64,000 bases of DNA from Mugil cephalus (Eukaryota > Chordata > Actinopteri > Mugiliformes > Mugilidae): contig NC_061771.1 in the NCBI RefSeq assembly GCF_022458985.1, positions 11,100,501 through 11,164,500 of the forward strand, written 5' to 3'. The number at the start of each line of letters is the position of its first letter. Within the stretch, counting starts at the first letter, position 1. The notes beneath the pieces were generated by a model. That model saw nothing but the letters and a program-made list of their open reading frames with translations, searched no databases and had not been told where the DNA came from. A program made the translations under genes and the position numbers. Shown here piece by piece: positions 53,001 to 64,000 of this stretch.

Positions 53001-56000
53001 TAGTTTCTTTTTTTTGTTCAGTGTGAAAGGGACTTTAGCAACAGTGTTGGTAAATGATGGCATGTGAGGGTTTTTTTCACACATCCACTTTCAGCCCAGG
53101 TGAATGATGTTGGGGAAAAACCTCGCCAGGCTATTTTGTAGAATGATAATGTCAACATATTTCTTTAATTAAAAAAGTCAGAGCTAATTTTACAAAATGA
53201 TTTCAATTTACTGAAAAAATATTGATCAATTCAAGCCTGAATACAAAAAAAAAAAGTGGTGATCTCAAAATTATACAGAATATATTGTCTTATTGATGCA
53301 TCTTATTTGATCCAGTAAATGATATGTCCTCCTTAATTAGCCACGAATTTGCCATCTCTTCTTAGATGTACATTTAGTTCCTAGCGTGTGAGTCAGTGAA
53401 CGGTCTGGGACGCTTTGTGAAGCTAAAACACTTCTGTTAGATGTTGTGATGCCACAAAACACATGTCTGAATTCCATATGAACTCACTTGCCAAAACATT
53501 AGGTCCACCAGTGAAAAGGAATGCGTTCTGATGTAACCGTCTCCTCCTATGTTCAGCTGGTGGTAATTCAACTGGGTCGTTTTTGGAGGGTGTAGATTGT
53601 AATGTTGTTAAACTGGATTCAGTTGAGCGCAACAGTGTTTCTTATTTAGTGTAGTCAACTTACTAAAGTGGGCTGTCAAAATAATAGGAACATGTTTTAA
53701 TAAAATGCAATATAATTCAGTATTAATGCTGTTTTCACTAGTGGACCTAACTAAGTGACAAATGAGCGTATATATGGGAACATGACGTGGTTTGTATGTT
53801 TTTGTATGTCTGTACGTAGGACAGTATGCACAGTGCCACTGATAGACTATATAGATGGTAATGAGTACACTATGGAGCCTCAGCAGGGCGGAGATGAGGA
53901 CGGCCTGGCTCGAGGAGCTTGGGATTGGAGTCTGCTCTGGAAGAGAATACCACTTAGCCAGACAGAAAAATCCAAGAGAAAACATGTCACCCAGCCTTAC
54001 CGGTACATTCACGCAGGCCCCCGCCCCCCATTCAAAAACTCATCTTTGTTTTTGTTGTGTTTCTATCTCCCATCCTTTAACCCTTCCTGTCCTATCCTAC
54101 ACGGTGTCTCGCTCTGTGCTGGAACAACCCTCCCCCATGTCTTTGTGTTTTCACTGGCATGGCTGTCTGTAACCCCCCTTTCACCTAACCCACCCCTACA
54201 CTTCTCCTCCCCATGCGTCTCGTATGCATGGCCTCATACTCACTCTGTCAGAACGATATGTACCGTGCCTCTGATCGACTCCATCCACGGCCAGCAGTTC
54301 ACCATCGAGCCCCAGGGTGGAGGAGACGACAACGGCTTCGCTAGAGGAGCCTGGGACTGGAGCATGCTCTGGAAGAGAGTTCCTCTGGGAGACAGAGAAA
54401 AAAAAATGAGAAAAACTCAGACTGAGCCATATAGGTACAGAAAACAAGTGCCTTTTGAATAGTGTCAACACACAGATGTCGAGTGTCGCAACTAACCTGG
54501 ACCATTTCTTATGATATTTCTGACATTGCGACGACCGGTGCCTGAGCTAATTTGTGACAAAACTATTTGGAAACATTTCTGTAGAAGATTATTTCAAAGT
54601 TTATAAGAATGTCATATCGCTACTAACCAACTAAACCCGAGTCTCCTGCTGATGAGGAGTTGCGTATCCTTCTAGTTTTAGTATAATTGTCAGTTAAACG
54701 CTTTCACCGAAGTACGCAGTGAGCTTTGTTTGTTCAGTGTAGCAGCATTTCCAAATGTTTTCTATGTTCAGTCTGTCTGTGAACTTTTCTTTTCTGTCCA
54801 CTTTAAATCCAGATACTTAACGCGCTGCAGCGAGAGAATAATAGGCTCTGGTCATAAAGTCAGGAGGGTTCGTGTTGGGGAATCTAAGTGGTAAAACAAA
54901 GGCAACTGGACTTGCTGAGATTACTTGAAGACTTCATCTAACATCTAACAATCGTCTAACGAAGACTTTTTCAGTTCTTACCCTGTACTGCAGACCCAAG
55001 ACAAAACTGTCTTCCAGTAACTCAAGTATGCCCGGTTACCATTTGGTTAAACCATGATTTGGGTGTTGGAGAGTCTTAAGACATTTTGGTTTGGGACATT
55101 TTCTCACAGAACTTCTGATGTGAATTGAGTTCAGACTGGGGCACCATCACCTCCACTTTCCTCCCAATCTGCTTTTCATTCATATCATTTCTCTCAGACC
55201 TGTCATTGCTTTCATTCTCTCCTTTTCATCTCACTTTGTTTCTCAGTCTCATAGTCTGTCCTGTGGTTTGTCCTTTCCAATGAAATTCTTGAAGTATTGC
55301 TTTGAGACAATGTAGATATTAATGTTTAGATAACAATTCACTGTTTTTTAATGTCTACTTGTTTAAACCAGATTTAAAGAAAAACTTTAGCAATTTAATA
55401 GCTAAGTCATTTTTAGTGTAAAGAAGACTGTTACGATGCGTGTGTTTAAACATGTGTTTGTATTCCTGTTTCATGTGTCTGTTTTTATACCTGTAGATCT
55501 CCAGCCATGGCAGGAGGTCTGTTTGCTATAGAGAGAGACTTCTTCTTTGAGCTGGGTCTGTATGACCCAGGACTACAGATATGGGGAGGAGAAAATTTTG
55601 AAATATCATACAAGGTAGGCATGGAATAGACCAGTGTACACAGAGACTGAGGATGACTTCCCTTTTACCGTATTTAAAGATTTGATCTGCCTGCTTAGAT
55701 CTGGCAGTGCGGCGGCCAGCTGCTCTTTGTGCCGTGTTCTCGAGTTGGCCACATCTACAGACTTCACGGTTGGCAAGGCAACCCTCCTCCAGCACATGTT
55801 GGGTCCTCACCCACTCTGAAGGTAAAACGGCTCACCTGAAACACTAGTGGCAGAACATAGATACTGATATCAGCATAAAACTGAGCAGATTCAGAACTGT
55901 AAGCATGTAAAACTAAGATAAAGATGTCTAAAAGTTAGATGCATGTAAAGATTATACTAGTGCTCTAATTTTCAAGAATATTGTTTTTGTGGAAACTTAA

Positions 56001-59000
56001 AAACTTGTGGAAACTTAAAAAAAGGCAAAATAGCACAATTTTGTACTTTTTGTTGTCAGACAATATAAAATTGACAAGGAAAAATATCAGTCTAGTAACT
56101 TCAAGTTTTATAAATGTGTTTAGCATTTTACAGATGTCTGTTTAGTCTGCAGTATCAGACAATCCACGCAGTGAGTTGTAATTTTGCACCACATAGTCTA
56201 GACAGATAAGGGAAATATAGTGGAAACCACAGGATTTTAAATATGACTCAGATCGTGTGTGTGAGTGTGTGTGTGTGTGTGAGTGAGTGTGTGCGTGTGT
56301 GTGTGCGTGTGCGTGTGCGTGTGCGTGTGCGTGTGCGTGTGCGTGTGCGTGTGCGTGTGCGTGTGCGTGTGTAGCATAAACAGGCTGTGCTAAGTTGAGC
56401 GTAATTGCTGTGGTGTAACCTGTATGTTATTTACCATTTCATGGCAAACGTTCAGCGCAGCTTAACAGAAGATCTTCAGATGTCATTGAACAAATATGAG
56501 GTTTCTCTGGTTAATTCACTGTTAAAGTTCACTGGCTGAAAATGAGGTTCAGGTTTATGTTTTCAAGTCTGGGTTTTAATTGAACAATCAAAATGTTGTG
56601 TCTCCTGTTCTTTTCCTAAATACATTTCCTGACCTCGATGTGAGGGAGAATTCACAAAAATAACCGCGCTGAGTCATGGTTTCTCAGTGGTTGATCTTGA
56701 TGTGGGTCGTTCATGGCAAAACTTTCATGTGTTGCATCTAGTTTATAGAGAACTCCTCTAAACCCACGTTTAGAAGTGCTTCACACAAGCTGGTCTAACA
56801 ACGGTGTTATAAAGATTATACTCATGACGCATACTGTGGAAAGTTTCACATATAACCATGTTAGAAATTTAAAAACCTAAGCCCTAACACAGTCACTAAC
56901 TAATCCAACTAAAACTTTTGTGTTTGTACAGAATTATGTTCGTGTGGTGGAGGTTTGGTGGGATGACTATAAGGACTATTTCTATGCCAGCCGCCCTGAA
57001 ACACTCACTCTAGCCTACGGAGACATAAGTGATCTTAAACGCTTCAGGTACACACATTCAACTAAACACCCATAATGTATATGTATGTATTTGTAACACG
57101 TATTCAGTTTTGTGTCTCTTTAGATCATTTTATCTCAACACTGTGCTGTTAATATGCTGTTCAGATAAAGGTTCACAGTTGAGAGATCATACAAACAAAG
57201 TCACATCCAATTTCTGGCGTCAGAAAGTTAAGAGCAAATCTTAAAGTGTGATGTGCTGCTGTAGTATAATAATAATTAATAGATCTTTCTTTGGAAGTAG
57301 TTGTAGAAGTAATGTTATGTGCTTTAGTGTGGGGCAGTGTGTTTGCTGGTTGTTAAGCAATTGTTTATTTGTTCTTTTTCCAGGGAGGAACATCGATGTA
57401 AAAGCTTCAAATGGTTCATGGAGGAAATAGCATATGACATCCCAGTGCACTACCCTCTTCCTCCTAAAAATGTAGAATGGGGGGAGGTAGGTACACACAC
57501 ACACACATTGTGTTTATAACTGTTCGACTGCTTCCTTAAAAAATCTGACCATGACATCCTGTGATTTTGCAGGTTCGGGGCTTTGAGACGAGTTACTGTA
57601 TTGACAGTATGGGACACACGAATGGAGGCAACGTAGAGATCGGCCCATGCCACAGGATGGGGGGCAACCAGGTAATGACACACGGCGCCGTGTGGGGGGG
57701 ATTGTTTTCAAACCTCTAGTTCACTTCAGTTCTGCTACAGATGTACGTACAGTATGTTCTAAGGTTTAACTCAGAGGTGAGAACTCCAGTCACAAGTCAG
57801 ACGTGCATAAAGTTACACATTTCGTGTCTTTAGTCAAAATCTAGAGAACTGAAACTCAACTTGGACTTTTAACACCAGTTACGTGTGACTTCGCATGAGG
57901 TTGAAACTTTTGACTTGAAATTGCTTGATACCTCACACCAAAGCCAATGATCAGAGGAACAGTAGTTACTTGAACCTATATACTATAGATGCTGTGTACC
58001 ACAATCTGCTTGGACCACTGGGAGGCAAACAACTGTTCAGACAAAGAGTGTTCGCTCTAACCTCTCTGTCAGAAACAGTGTAACATTGTTGCAGCTTCTA
58101 AAAAAATAAATAAAAAAATACACTGATTATTATCACAGCGACAGTGTTGTTGGCAACCACAAGTTGATAATGAAATGTGTTTAATTTATGTTGGATTATA
58201 AGCAGCGGTGGAAGTAATCACATCTTTTACTGAAGTATTATTTTAAATAGTGACATCTGCATCTCCTACGAGTATTATTAGTAAACCAGTAACATCAGTG
58301 CTCCATTGGAGAGAGCAACTGTCTTCACAACATGACACTGAAGCCCTGATGAGGTCATTTGGTTTATTTGGACTCAATGTGCAAAGCTGAGATCCTGAGT
58401 CTCTACCAGATGTGTTCTGATGAAAACCTCCACATGAATGTCATATATTTCACATGATGTAACAATCTTTTAGAATCTAGACCAAATAATGTGTAAGTTG
58501 TGTGTAAGATGACTGATGTTTAAATTAACCGTAAACTCTATGTGTAGCTGTTCCGAATCAATGAAGCCAACCAGCTGATGCAGTATGATCAATGCCTGAC
58601 CAGAGGAAGTGATAATTCAGCGGTCATCATCACACACTGTGAACAGAACCAGCACACTGAGTGGAAGTACTTCAAGGTGAGACACGGGGGAGCACATACA
58701 CACTCTGTCACCTTAATAATCAAAACAAAGCATTTTCTATTTTTCTATTTGTGTATTAATGGTGTAAATGATAAAACCTGTAATTCACCCTGTTGTTGCT
58801 CTTCCTGTCTGTCCAGGATCTCCATCGCTTCACTCATGTTCCCACAGGTAAATATCTGCACCATGTTCATCACACACGTCACTTTATAAGAGAGTGCTCA
58901 CAACTGATTTCATTAGACTGAGCAGTGTTTCTGGTCGTGTTCTTCATCAGAGTCATCAACTAACAGTCCTGCTGTTTAATTGATTTGGGCGCACAGTCAT

Positions 59001-59506
59001 GTGGATGAGCAGAAAATAAAAAACGGTTGTTACCACTCAACCACACAACTCTGTGGAAACTAAAACGGAATTGAAAAGTGACCTGATTTAACTGCGGCAG
59101 GTTGTTTTTATTAGGTTTTTACCTTCACTATGAAGAGTGTTGAGACACTAGAAGGCTGTTATCAAGCTTAATATGTAATATATAATGTGAGTTGACCATC
59201 AAGAAAAGTCCAGCACTAATCATCATCCAGAGCAGCTTCATACTGGGAGTCAGATTTCTATATTCTGTCTGAATAACCTGAAATAGTGTTTGATACATGA
59301 CCAGTTTCTGAAGCGTTAGAGGGAAAGTGATTCACGAGACATGAAGTCACATAAACCACAACACATTGTCATCTATTGCATTTTGTGTTACCCACACAGG
59401 GAAATGTCTGGACCGATCTGACCTGCTCCACAAAGTGTTCATATCAGACTGTGACAACAGTAAAACCACTCAGAAGTGGGAGATGAACAACATTGTGGCT
59501 GTATGA
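47010..59506 (+). CDS. galnt7: Polypeptide N-acetylgalactosaminyltransferase 7
   Basis: Golgi type II enzyme adding GalNAc from UDP-GalNAc to Ser/Thr; mammalian GALNT7 prefers partly glycosylated acceptors. Exons: 47010-47132, 48524-48635, 49295-49610, 51128-51294, 52556-52686, 52788-52867, 53820-54002 (7A) or 54252-54434 (7B), 55497-55614, 55699-55821, 56932-57047, 57384-57486, 57573-57671, 58548-58676, 58817-58847, 59400-59506; 645 residues with one exon 7 (human 657). Start [20 protein letters not shown] is the signal anchor. Catalytic domain: [18 protein letters not shown], metal-binding DAH in [25 protein letters not shown]-terminal ricin-type lectin domain from about [14 protein letters not shown], with repeats ending QKWEMNNI. 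All borders are AG/GT and in phase. AATAAA at 60777-60782 probably ends the transcript. Confidence 0.97.
47133..48523 (+). other. galnt7 intron 1
   Basis: Holds a pentanucleotide TATAT-type microsatellite (about 47908-47954). No other exon is seen; short frames here have no homology I recognise. Confidence 0.5.
47908..47954 (+). repeat. ATATT pentanucleotide microsatellite
   Basis: About nine copies of a five-base TATAT/ATATT unit in galnt7 intron 1. Confidence 0.85.
48985..49150 (+). repeat. Short dispersed repeat in galnt7 intron 2
   Basis: AAGCGCTTTTCTACCTACTC then GCACTTTTACAGTCAGAGAC and a CATTCGCTCACA/CATTCACA tandem run match the body of a small repeat common in teleosts. Recognised from memory; borders are approximate. 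Confidence 0.4.
49611..51127 (+). other. galnt7 intron 3
   Basis: AT-rich intron of 1.5 kb without any exon-like frame that has splice signals; nothing further identified. Confidence 0.5.
51870..52484. mobile_element. Non-autonomous inverted-repeat transposon (MITE) in galnt7 intron 4
   Basis: A perfect 22-bp terminal inverted repeat: the left end (51870-51891) contains CAGTCAGTGCGTTTACATGC and the right end (52463-52484) is its exact reverse complement. TAC flanks both ends (51867-51869, 52485-52487), a possible 3-bp target duplication. Inside, the ATAATGCGATTG / CAATCGGATAATGCG stretch forms further inverted repeats. No transposase frame. The perfect ends suggest a fairly recent insertion. 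Confidence 0.85.
53820..54002 (+). other. galnt7: galnt7 alternative exon 7A
   Basis: 183 nt, beginning one base into the shared Arg codon and ending two bases into the next. It encodes [40 protein letters not shown] and [20 protein letters not shown]. Borders TACGTAG/G and CCG/GTACAT. Compared with human GALNT7 it is the more diverged copy ([14 protein letters not shown]), but it is fully open and keeps PLID and ARGAWDWS. Confidence 0.9.
54252..54434 (+). other. galnt7: galnt7 alternative exon 7B
   Basis: 183 nt, the same phases as 7A and 249 nt downstream of it. It encodes [40 protein letters not shown] and [20 protein letters not shown]. Borders CTGTCAG/A and TAG/GTACAG. This copy is closer to the single human exon ([21 protein letters not shown]), so it is probably the ancestral-type form. 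Confidence 0.93.
55822..56931 (+). other. galnt7 intron 9, with long TG/GTGTGC microsatellite
   Basis: Apart from the microsatellite at 56250-56371 the intron is AT-rich and I see nothing else. Confidence 0.5.
56250..56371 (+). repeat. Compound TG and GTGTGC microsatellite
   Basis: A TG run with GTGAGT variants passes into about a dozen copies of the hexamer GTGTGC. Alternating purine-pyrimidine DNA of this length may adopt Z-form. Confidence 0.9.
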
Positions 59507-60782
59507 AGAAAGAGAGAAAACCACTGGGAGCTAGGAGAGAAACTGATGATTGTGTGGGAACAAACACTCCAAGAAGAAGAAGAAAAAAAGAAACATTCAT
59601 CGAGTGATGGATTCTTCCTTTTAAGTTTACGAGAAAAAATAATGTTTTTGATATGAGCCAGTGTACGTTCAACTCCAGCACAAGTGAGTTGGGCCAGGTT
59701 ATTTTCAGCCAAAACATGCCTTTGCAGATGTTGTCCTGGGTTCATCAGCCACACTGAACACTCCAAACGGCAAAAGTACTTGTCAGCATAGAGACTGAAG
59801 CTACTGTTAACGGCTGAACAAACATTGAACTGGAGAAATTTTGGGGTCTGTCTTTGTTCTTTAAGGTGGTTGTGTTTACATTGCGTCTTTCTGTTTTTGG
59901 GGCTCTCAGGTCTTTCTGAAACCACTACGTTGTTTTTTTTAAGTTAACCACATCAACTCTATTTTAAAGTCGTGATCAGTTTGGACATTTTTAATAAGTC
60001 CTTTTAATTGGGGAAAGATATAAGTGTGTTTTACGTGAAGCAAATCTGTTCAATAAGAAGGCAAAGTTTTAGAATCATTGACTTGGTGGCGCTATGCTGA
60101 TGTTCACAAAGTCCCGGCTTTGTGTTCTGTATGTAGACAATCACATGCCCATGAAAAACAAGCAAAACAAACTACTAGAAGCATTTTTTCTGCTTGGTCA
60201 TATTTTCATTTTCCTTCCAAACTACATAAATTATGTTGTGTGGCCAAAGCACAGGGTTGTGTACATGCTGAACAGAGAGAAAAGATTACAATGATTTTTT
60301 TTGTTTAGTTTTTTCTGTAAAAGACTGTTTAGTGTCCCCTGTTAGAGACGTGCTTGTAGTCTTATACAACAAGCAAAGAAGTCTGAGTTTTGTTAATGAG
60401 AAACAGAATTTTATTGACCACATAATTTACACCTTCCTTGATTTATTTGTTTTTATTTTCATGCTTTCCATGAACTCTTTCCATTTACTGGCACTGAGAT
60501 GCTTTCTAGGACTTATGGACCGCCTGCCTTACCGACGGTCCTGAAGAGTAAACCAGTAGCTGACCAGTTTACTGTGACTCAGTAACAGCCTGTCTGACAA
60601 TGTGGTGGGGGGTGGGGGGGCGGTGGCGAGTATGTATGCAATGTTTTGTACAATGTAAATAGAATTCTTTCTACTGATGATCATGATGCATTTTGTGAAG
60701 GGCCTTGAATGATGTTGTAAATATCTAACTTATAGCAGAGATTTAATAATATGGACTGGCAGGGGGTGATTGAAGAAATAAA
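59507..60782 (+). other. galnt7 3' UTR and poly(A) signal
   Basis: No gene follows the stop codon. AATAAA at 60777-60782 is followed by a T-rich stretch. A G-rich run (GGGGGGTGGGGGGGCGG) lies near 60605-60622. Confidence 0.6.
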
Positions 60783-60916
60783 AGAGCAAACTTTTTCGCT
60801 ACTTCTTCTCTGTGTCCTCTCTGTTCACGTGAAGGCTGCTGAAGATTACACCGGTTAGATGCTATGAATTGAAACATAGACTACAGCAGAAATCTTGATG
60901 TGAAACCTGAAGACGG

Positions 60917-61686
60917 TACGCTATATTGCCAAAAGTATTCACTCACCCGTCCATATGACTGAATTCAGGTGTTCCAATCGCATCCACGGCCACTGGTGCA
61001 TAAAATCCAGCACCTAGTCATGCAGACTGCCTCTACAGACATTTCTGAAAGAATGGGTCCCTCTCAGGAGCTCAGTGAATTCAATCATTCAACAAATGAC
61101 AGAGCAGGGTCAGTGGATGCTGAGGAACAACTTTATGCAGAGCCAGTTGCTACAAACCTCCAAACTTCATGTGGTCTTCAGATTAGGCCAAGAAGAACGT
61201 AGAGAGCTTCATGGGATGGGTTTCCATGGCCCAGCAGCTCTATCCAAGCCATACATCACCAAGTACAATGCAAAGCGTCAGATGCAGTGATGTAAAGCAT
61301 GGTCCCACTGGACTCTAGAGCAGTGGAGGCGTCCTCAGGAGTGACCAACCGCACTTCTCCATCTGGCAATGGACATGGATGAGGGAGCCTGGTGTGAAAT
61401 AATTTGACTGACCTGCACATAGTCCTGTCCTCAACCTGTGAGAACACCTTTGGGATGAATTAGATGAAGACTGTGAGCCAGACCTTCTAGTCCAACATCA
61501 GCGTCTGACCTCACAAATGTGCTTCTGGAATAATGGTCCAAACTCACCGTAAACACACTCCTAAGTATTAGGGAAAGCCTTCCCAGAAGAGTTGAAGCTG
61601 TTACAGCTACAAAGGTTGGGCCTACGTCATATTACACCCTATGGATTAAGAATATATATGTGTGTTTATAGGCGCGATATAGTGCA
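60917..61686 (+). mobile_element. Decayed Tc1-like transposon, second family
   Basis: Left end TACGCTATATTGCCAAAAGT and right end GGCGCGATATAGTGCA are degenerate inverted repeats. Inside are pieces of a transposase in + orientation (ERMGPSQELSEF from about 61050; LHGMGFHGPAALSKPYITKY near 61207) and of its 3' end (GAACACCTTTGGGATGAATT). Deletions leave about 770 bp of what is normally about 1.6 kb; frames are broken. Confidence 0.8.
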
Positions 61687-64000
61687 AGTTAAGAGTAACG
61701 ACCAAGGACACGGCATCTGAGCACCACCGAGTTGATTATGTTGATAGTCCACTGCTTCTATTTTAATTTTTGCTGTATATGTTACATTATATCTCTATGT
61801 TTGATATTAGAACGTGTGAATGCTGAATGCTGAGCACATTTTACGTCTCGACATGATCCAATCAGATCATTGTAGGCCTATATGCTTGACAGCTGAATAT
61901 GTCTGTAATGTATTGAAAAGGATTGCTAGCTATGCCCACTTTCACTTTTCACTATTTTTTTTCCATAACAGTGAAACCTTTTTTCGGCTTCTGAGCCTGA
62001 CAGTATACAAAGAACATAAAGAAATGCTAAAGAAACTAAAAGATAGCCTCCATTGTCACTAAAACCCAGTTCAAGCCAGAATAAAATCATGACACTGTGA
62101 CCATCCCACTTCATTGTGGACGTGCTGCTCATTTGCGGCAGGGTCCTATATTCCCGTTGTCATCATCTCGTTGTTGTCTTCTCTTTAGTTTTGGAGGTCC
62201 GCCCTGTTCGTGGTGTCACTGCCATATTGTTCTCCGCTTGTTGAAGACTGTTCCCACGGGATCCCATCGGAACCTACAAGATCTAAGGCCTTGAACATTT
62301 TGTCTGGGACCACACCTGAGTGATGTGGTCCTCGGGTTGTGGTTACTAACCTGTACATGCCTAATGACGTCCAGTAGGAAGGAACATGGGAGGAAGAACC
62401 AAGAAATGACATATGTTTAAATCCTCAGTAAATCTTTCCCAATAAAAAAGTAAATAGTAACAAAACTCAATACGATATGATTTGAAGTCACTTTTAATTT
62501 TAATTATAATTGTCATTGTTACAGCATTAAACATACACGTAATAATGTATCATTCCCGTACAATTCCCCTTCAGGAACACTTTAAATTACTGTGATACGG
62601 TTCTATCTTTGTTGTGTGGTTTCCACTGAGGTAGTTGGCCGACGGTGACAGTACACCAGGTAGTATTTGGTGGAAGAGTCGCAATGACGCCACACATCTC
62701 TGAGTTGCCTTTCTTTAATATGAATAGCATTTTTGATTTTCCATCAGTACTTTTGTCTACCTGCAAACAAATTAGAGGAAGACCAAACAACATTTTAGCC
62801 TATGCAGTACAAGTCAAGTATAGAAAACGTAACGACCAGAAGTTTCTCAAAGCTAGATTGTAACAACAATCTTATTGACCATTTTGAACTGTTAAAATAA
62901 AAATAAAAAAATCATTTGTGACAGTGTAACACCTGATGCAGTCAGTAGTAATGTGAAATACATGTTTTCAAGCTAATGAGCTAAAGCGTTAAAACCACTG
63001 GTTTTGTCTTTTAAATGATAAGGTAACATTAAACACAAACGACACTAGTGCATTCACAACACCAGTGAAAAAGCAGCTGGCTGACAGAGATATGAAGCTA
63101 CAAACTGCACTTATTACACTTATTGTATGACCTATGTGTATACAGTATGTGTATGCAATGTGTCAAAGTCAGTCTGCACGACTGGCTGACGTGTCCAAAT
63201 AGTTGTTTGACCAGAATGACATAACAGAACGTCAACAAGAGCTTGGGCAACGCTTAATTGGCGACTGTCTCAAGACGCTTTACAGAACCCAGCGTCTGAA
63301 ACCACCGGATTAAGCACTTAGGTGACCTCCTTTTAACAGTAATAAATCAGCTTAGATGGAGGGACACATCTCCTCGACGCCAACCAGACGGAGACACAGA
63401 ACAATAGGGAAGAGAGGAGGCAGCAGAAATCATGTATACATCTGGATAAAGCATGCAATGTGGACCATATAAACACGATGCAAACAAGAGTACACATAAG
63501 TAGTTCATGCATGAAGCCTGGGCAGTTGATAAGGGATTAAAAAAAAATTAAAAAATAGAGAATTATTCACAACATTTACGTAGGGGCTTTGAATGTGTTA
63601 AAGGCGCTAAAAAATGAAATATTTCATCTGTGATCGTTCCGATCAAAGCACATGCAGTGGAAAGCAAGCAGAGTCATAAGCGTGATGATGAGAAATAATT
63701 TTACACTGCAAAACTCTGTAGTACAAAAAGAAGAAAGAGAACCGGCAGAAAAGGATAATGAAAGGAGTCACTTGAACAGAAAGTTCAGCTTCAAAGCCCT
63801 ACCAGATGTTCTCTTTTAACAAGAACAAAAACACCTGCATTCCCCGTCGACCTGAACTGAAGCGCTCCTGGAACACAGGTCCCACAAATCATCCGCTGGC
63901 ACACGGCCGACGCAAAGAAACAAAGGCTCGCCAACTGTGAAAAATAATGTGGTTAACCGCAATCAAACATTCTAAGTAAATGACGCCGCTGGTAGGAATA
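61687..64000. other. Terminal intergenic region
   Basis: AT-rich DNA. A minus-strand frame at 62793-62587 is preceded by TTTGCAG and ends in a stop, but I could not match it to a family. No gene is supported to the end of the window. Confidence 0.4.

Noticed and set aside
62587-62793. Minus-strand frame preceded by TTTGCAG, with MCGVIATLPPN
   Set aside because: It faintly recalls the end of papain-type proteases, but there is no Cys/His/Asn context and no neighbouring exon in the window; too weak to call.

Overview
This window is nuclear DNA from a ray-finned (teleost) fish. The genes are split by GT-AG introns and their proteins match vertebrate families closely. Intergenic and intronic DNA carries Tc1-type transposons, hAT-like and inverted-repeat elements, and a decayed non-LTR retrotransposon, all of kinds I know from teleost genomes. 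I named genes by comparing translated exons with remembered vertebrate proteins; no database search was run.

Layout: (1) 413-17224 (+), the last 16 coding exons of an AMPA receptor gene of GluA2 type (gria2), 5' end outside the window, followed by about 3.2 kb of probable 3' UTR. (2) 22340-23530, hAT-like and LINE-type repeats. (3) 23839-25513 (+), a two-exon C2H2 zinc-finger gene. (4) 28063-31922 (-), saraf, an ER regulator of store-operated calcium entry, with a tRNA-Asp(GTC) in intron 1 on the opposite strand. (5) 33219-36917 (-), spcs3, the signal peptidase complex subunit; one intron has AT-AC ends of the minor (U12) class. (6) 40771-43987 (+), asb5, an ankyrin/SOCS-box protein. (7) 47010-59506 (+), galnt7, a Golgi GalNAc-transferase with a tandemly duplicated catalytic-domain exon. 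(8) From 60917 to the end, a Tc1 relic and DNA in which I support no gene. The genes are unrelated in function except that several act in the secretory and membrane system: spcs3 trims signal peptides, saraf sits in the ER membrane, galnt7 glycosylates in the Golgi, and gria2 is a secreted-route membrane channel. In human, GRIA2, GALNT7, SPCS3 and ASB5 all lie on distal 4q, so most of the window is conserved synteny; saraf and the zinc-finger gene are additions.

The strongest second-look items concern RNA processing. In gria2 the Q/R pore position is already an arginine codon (CGA). The R/G editing site keeps a near-perfect intronic hairpin with an A-C mismatch at the edited base, but with a loop of about 320 nt. 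The flip exon has correct splice sites but an in-frame TGA in place of a conserved cysteine, so the gene appears able to make only flop receptors. In galnt7 two 183-nt exons encode alternative versions of the same 61-residue block. In spcs3 an AT-AC intron restores exactly the 180-residue protein, and a roughly 98-bp piece of its exon 3/intron 3 is also found inside a Tc1 relic in intron 1.
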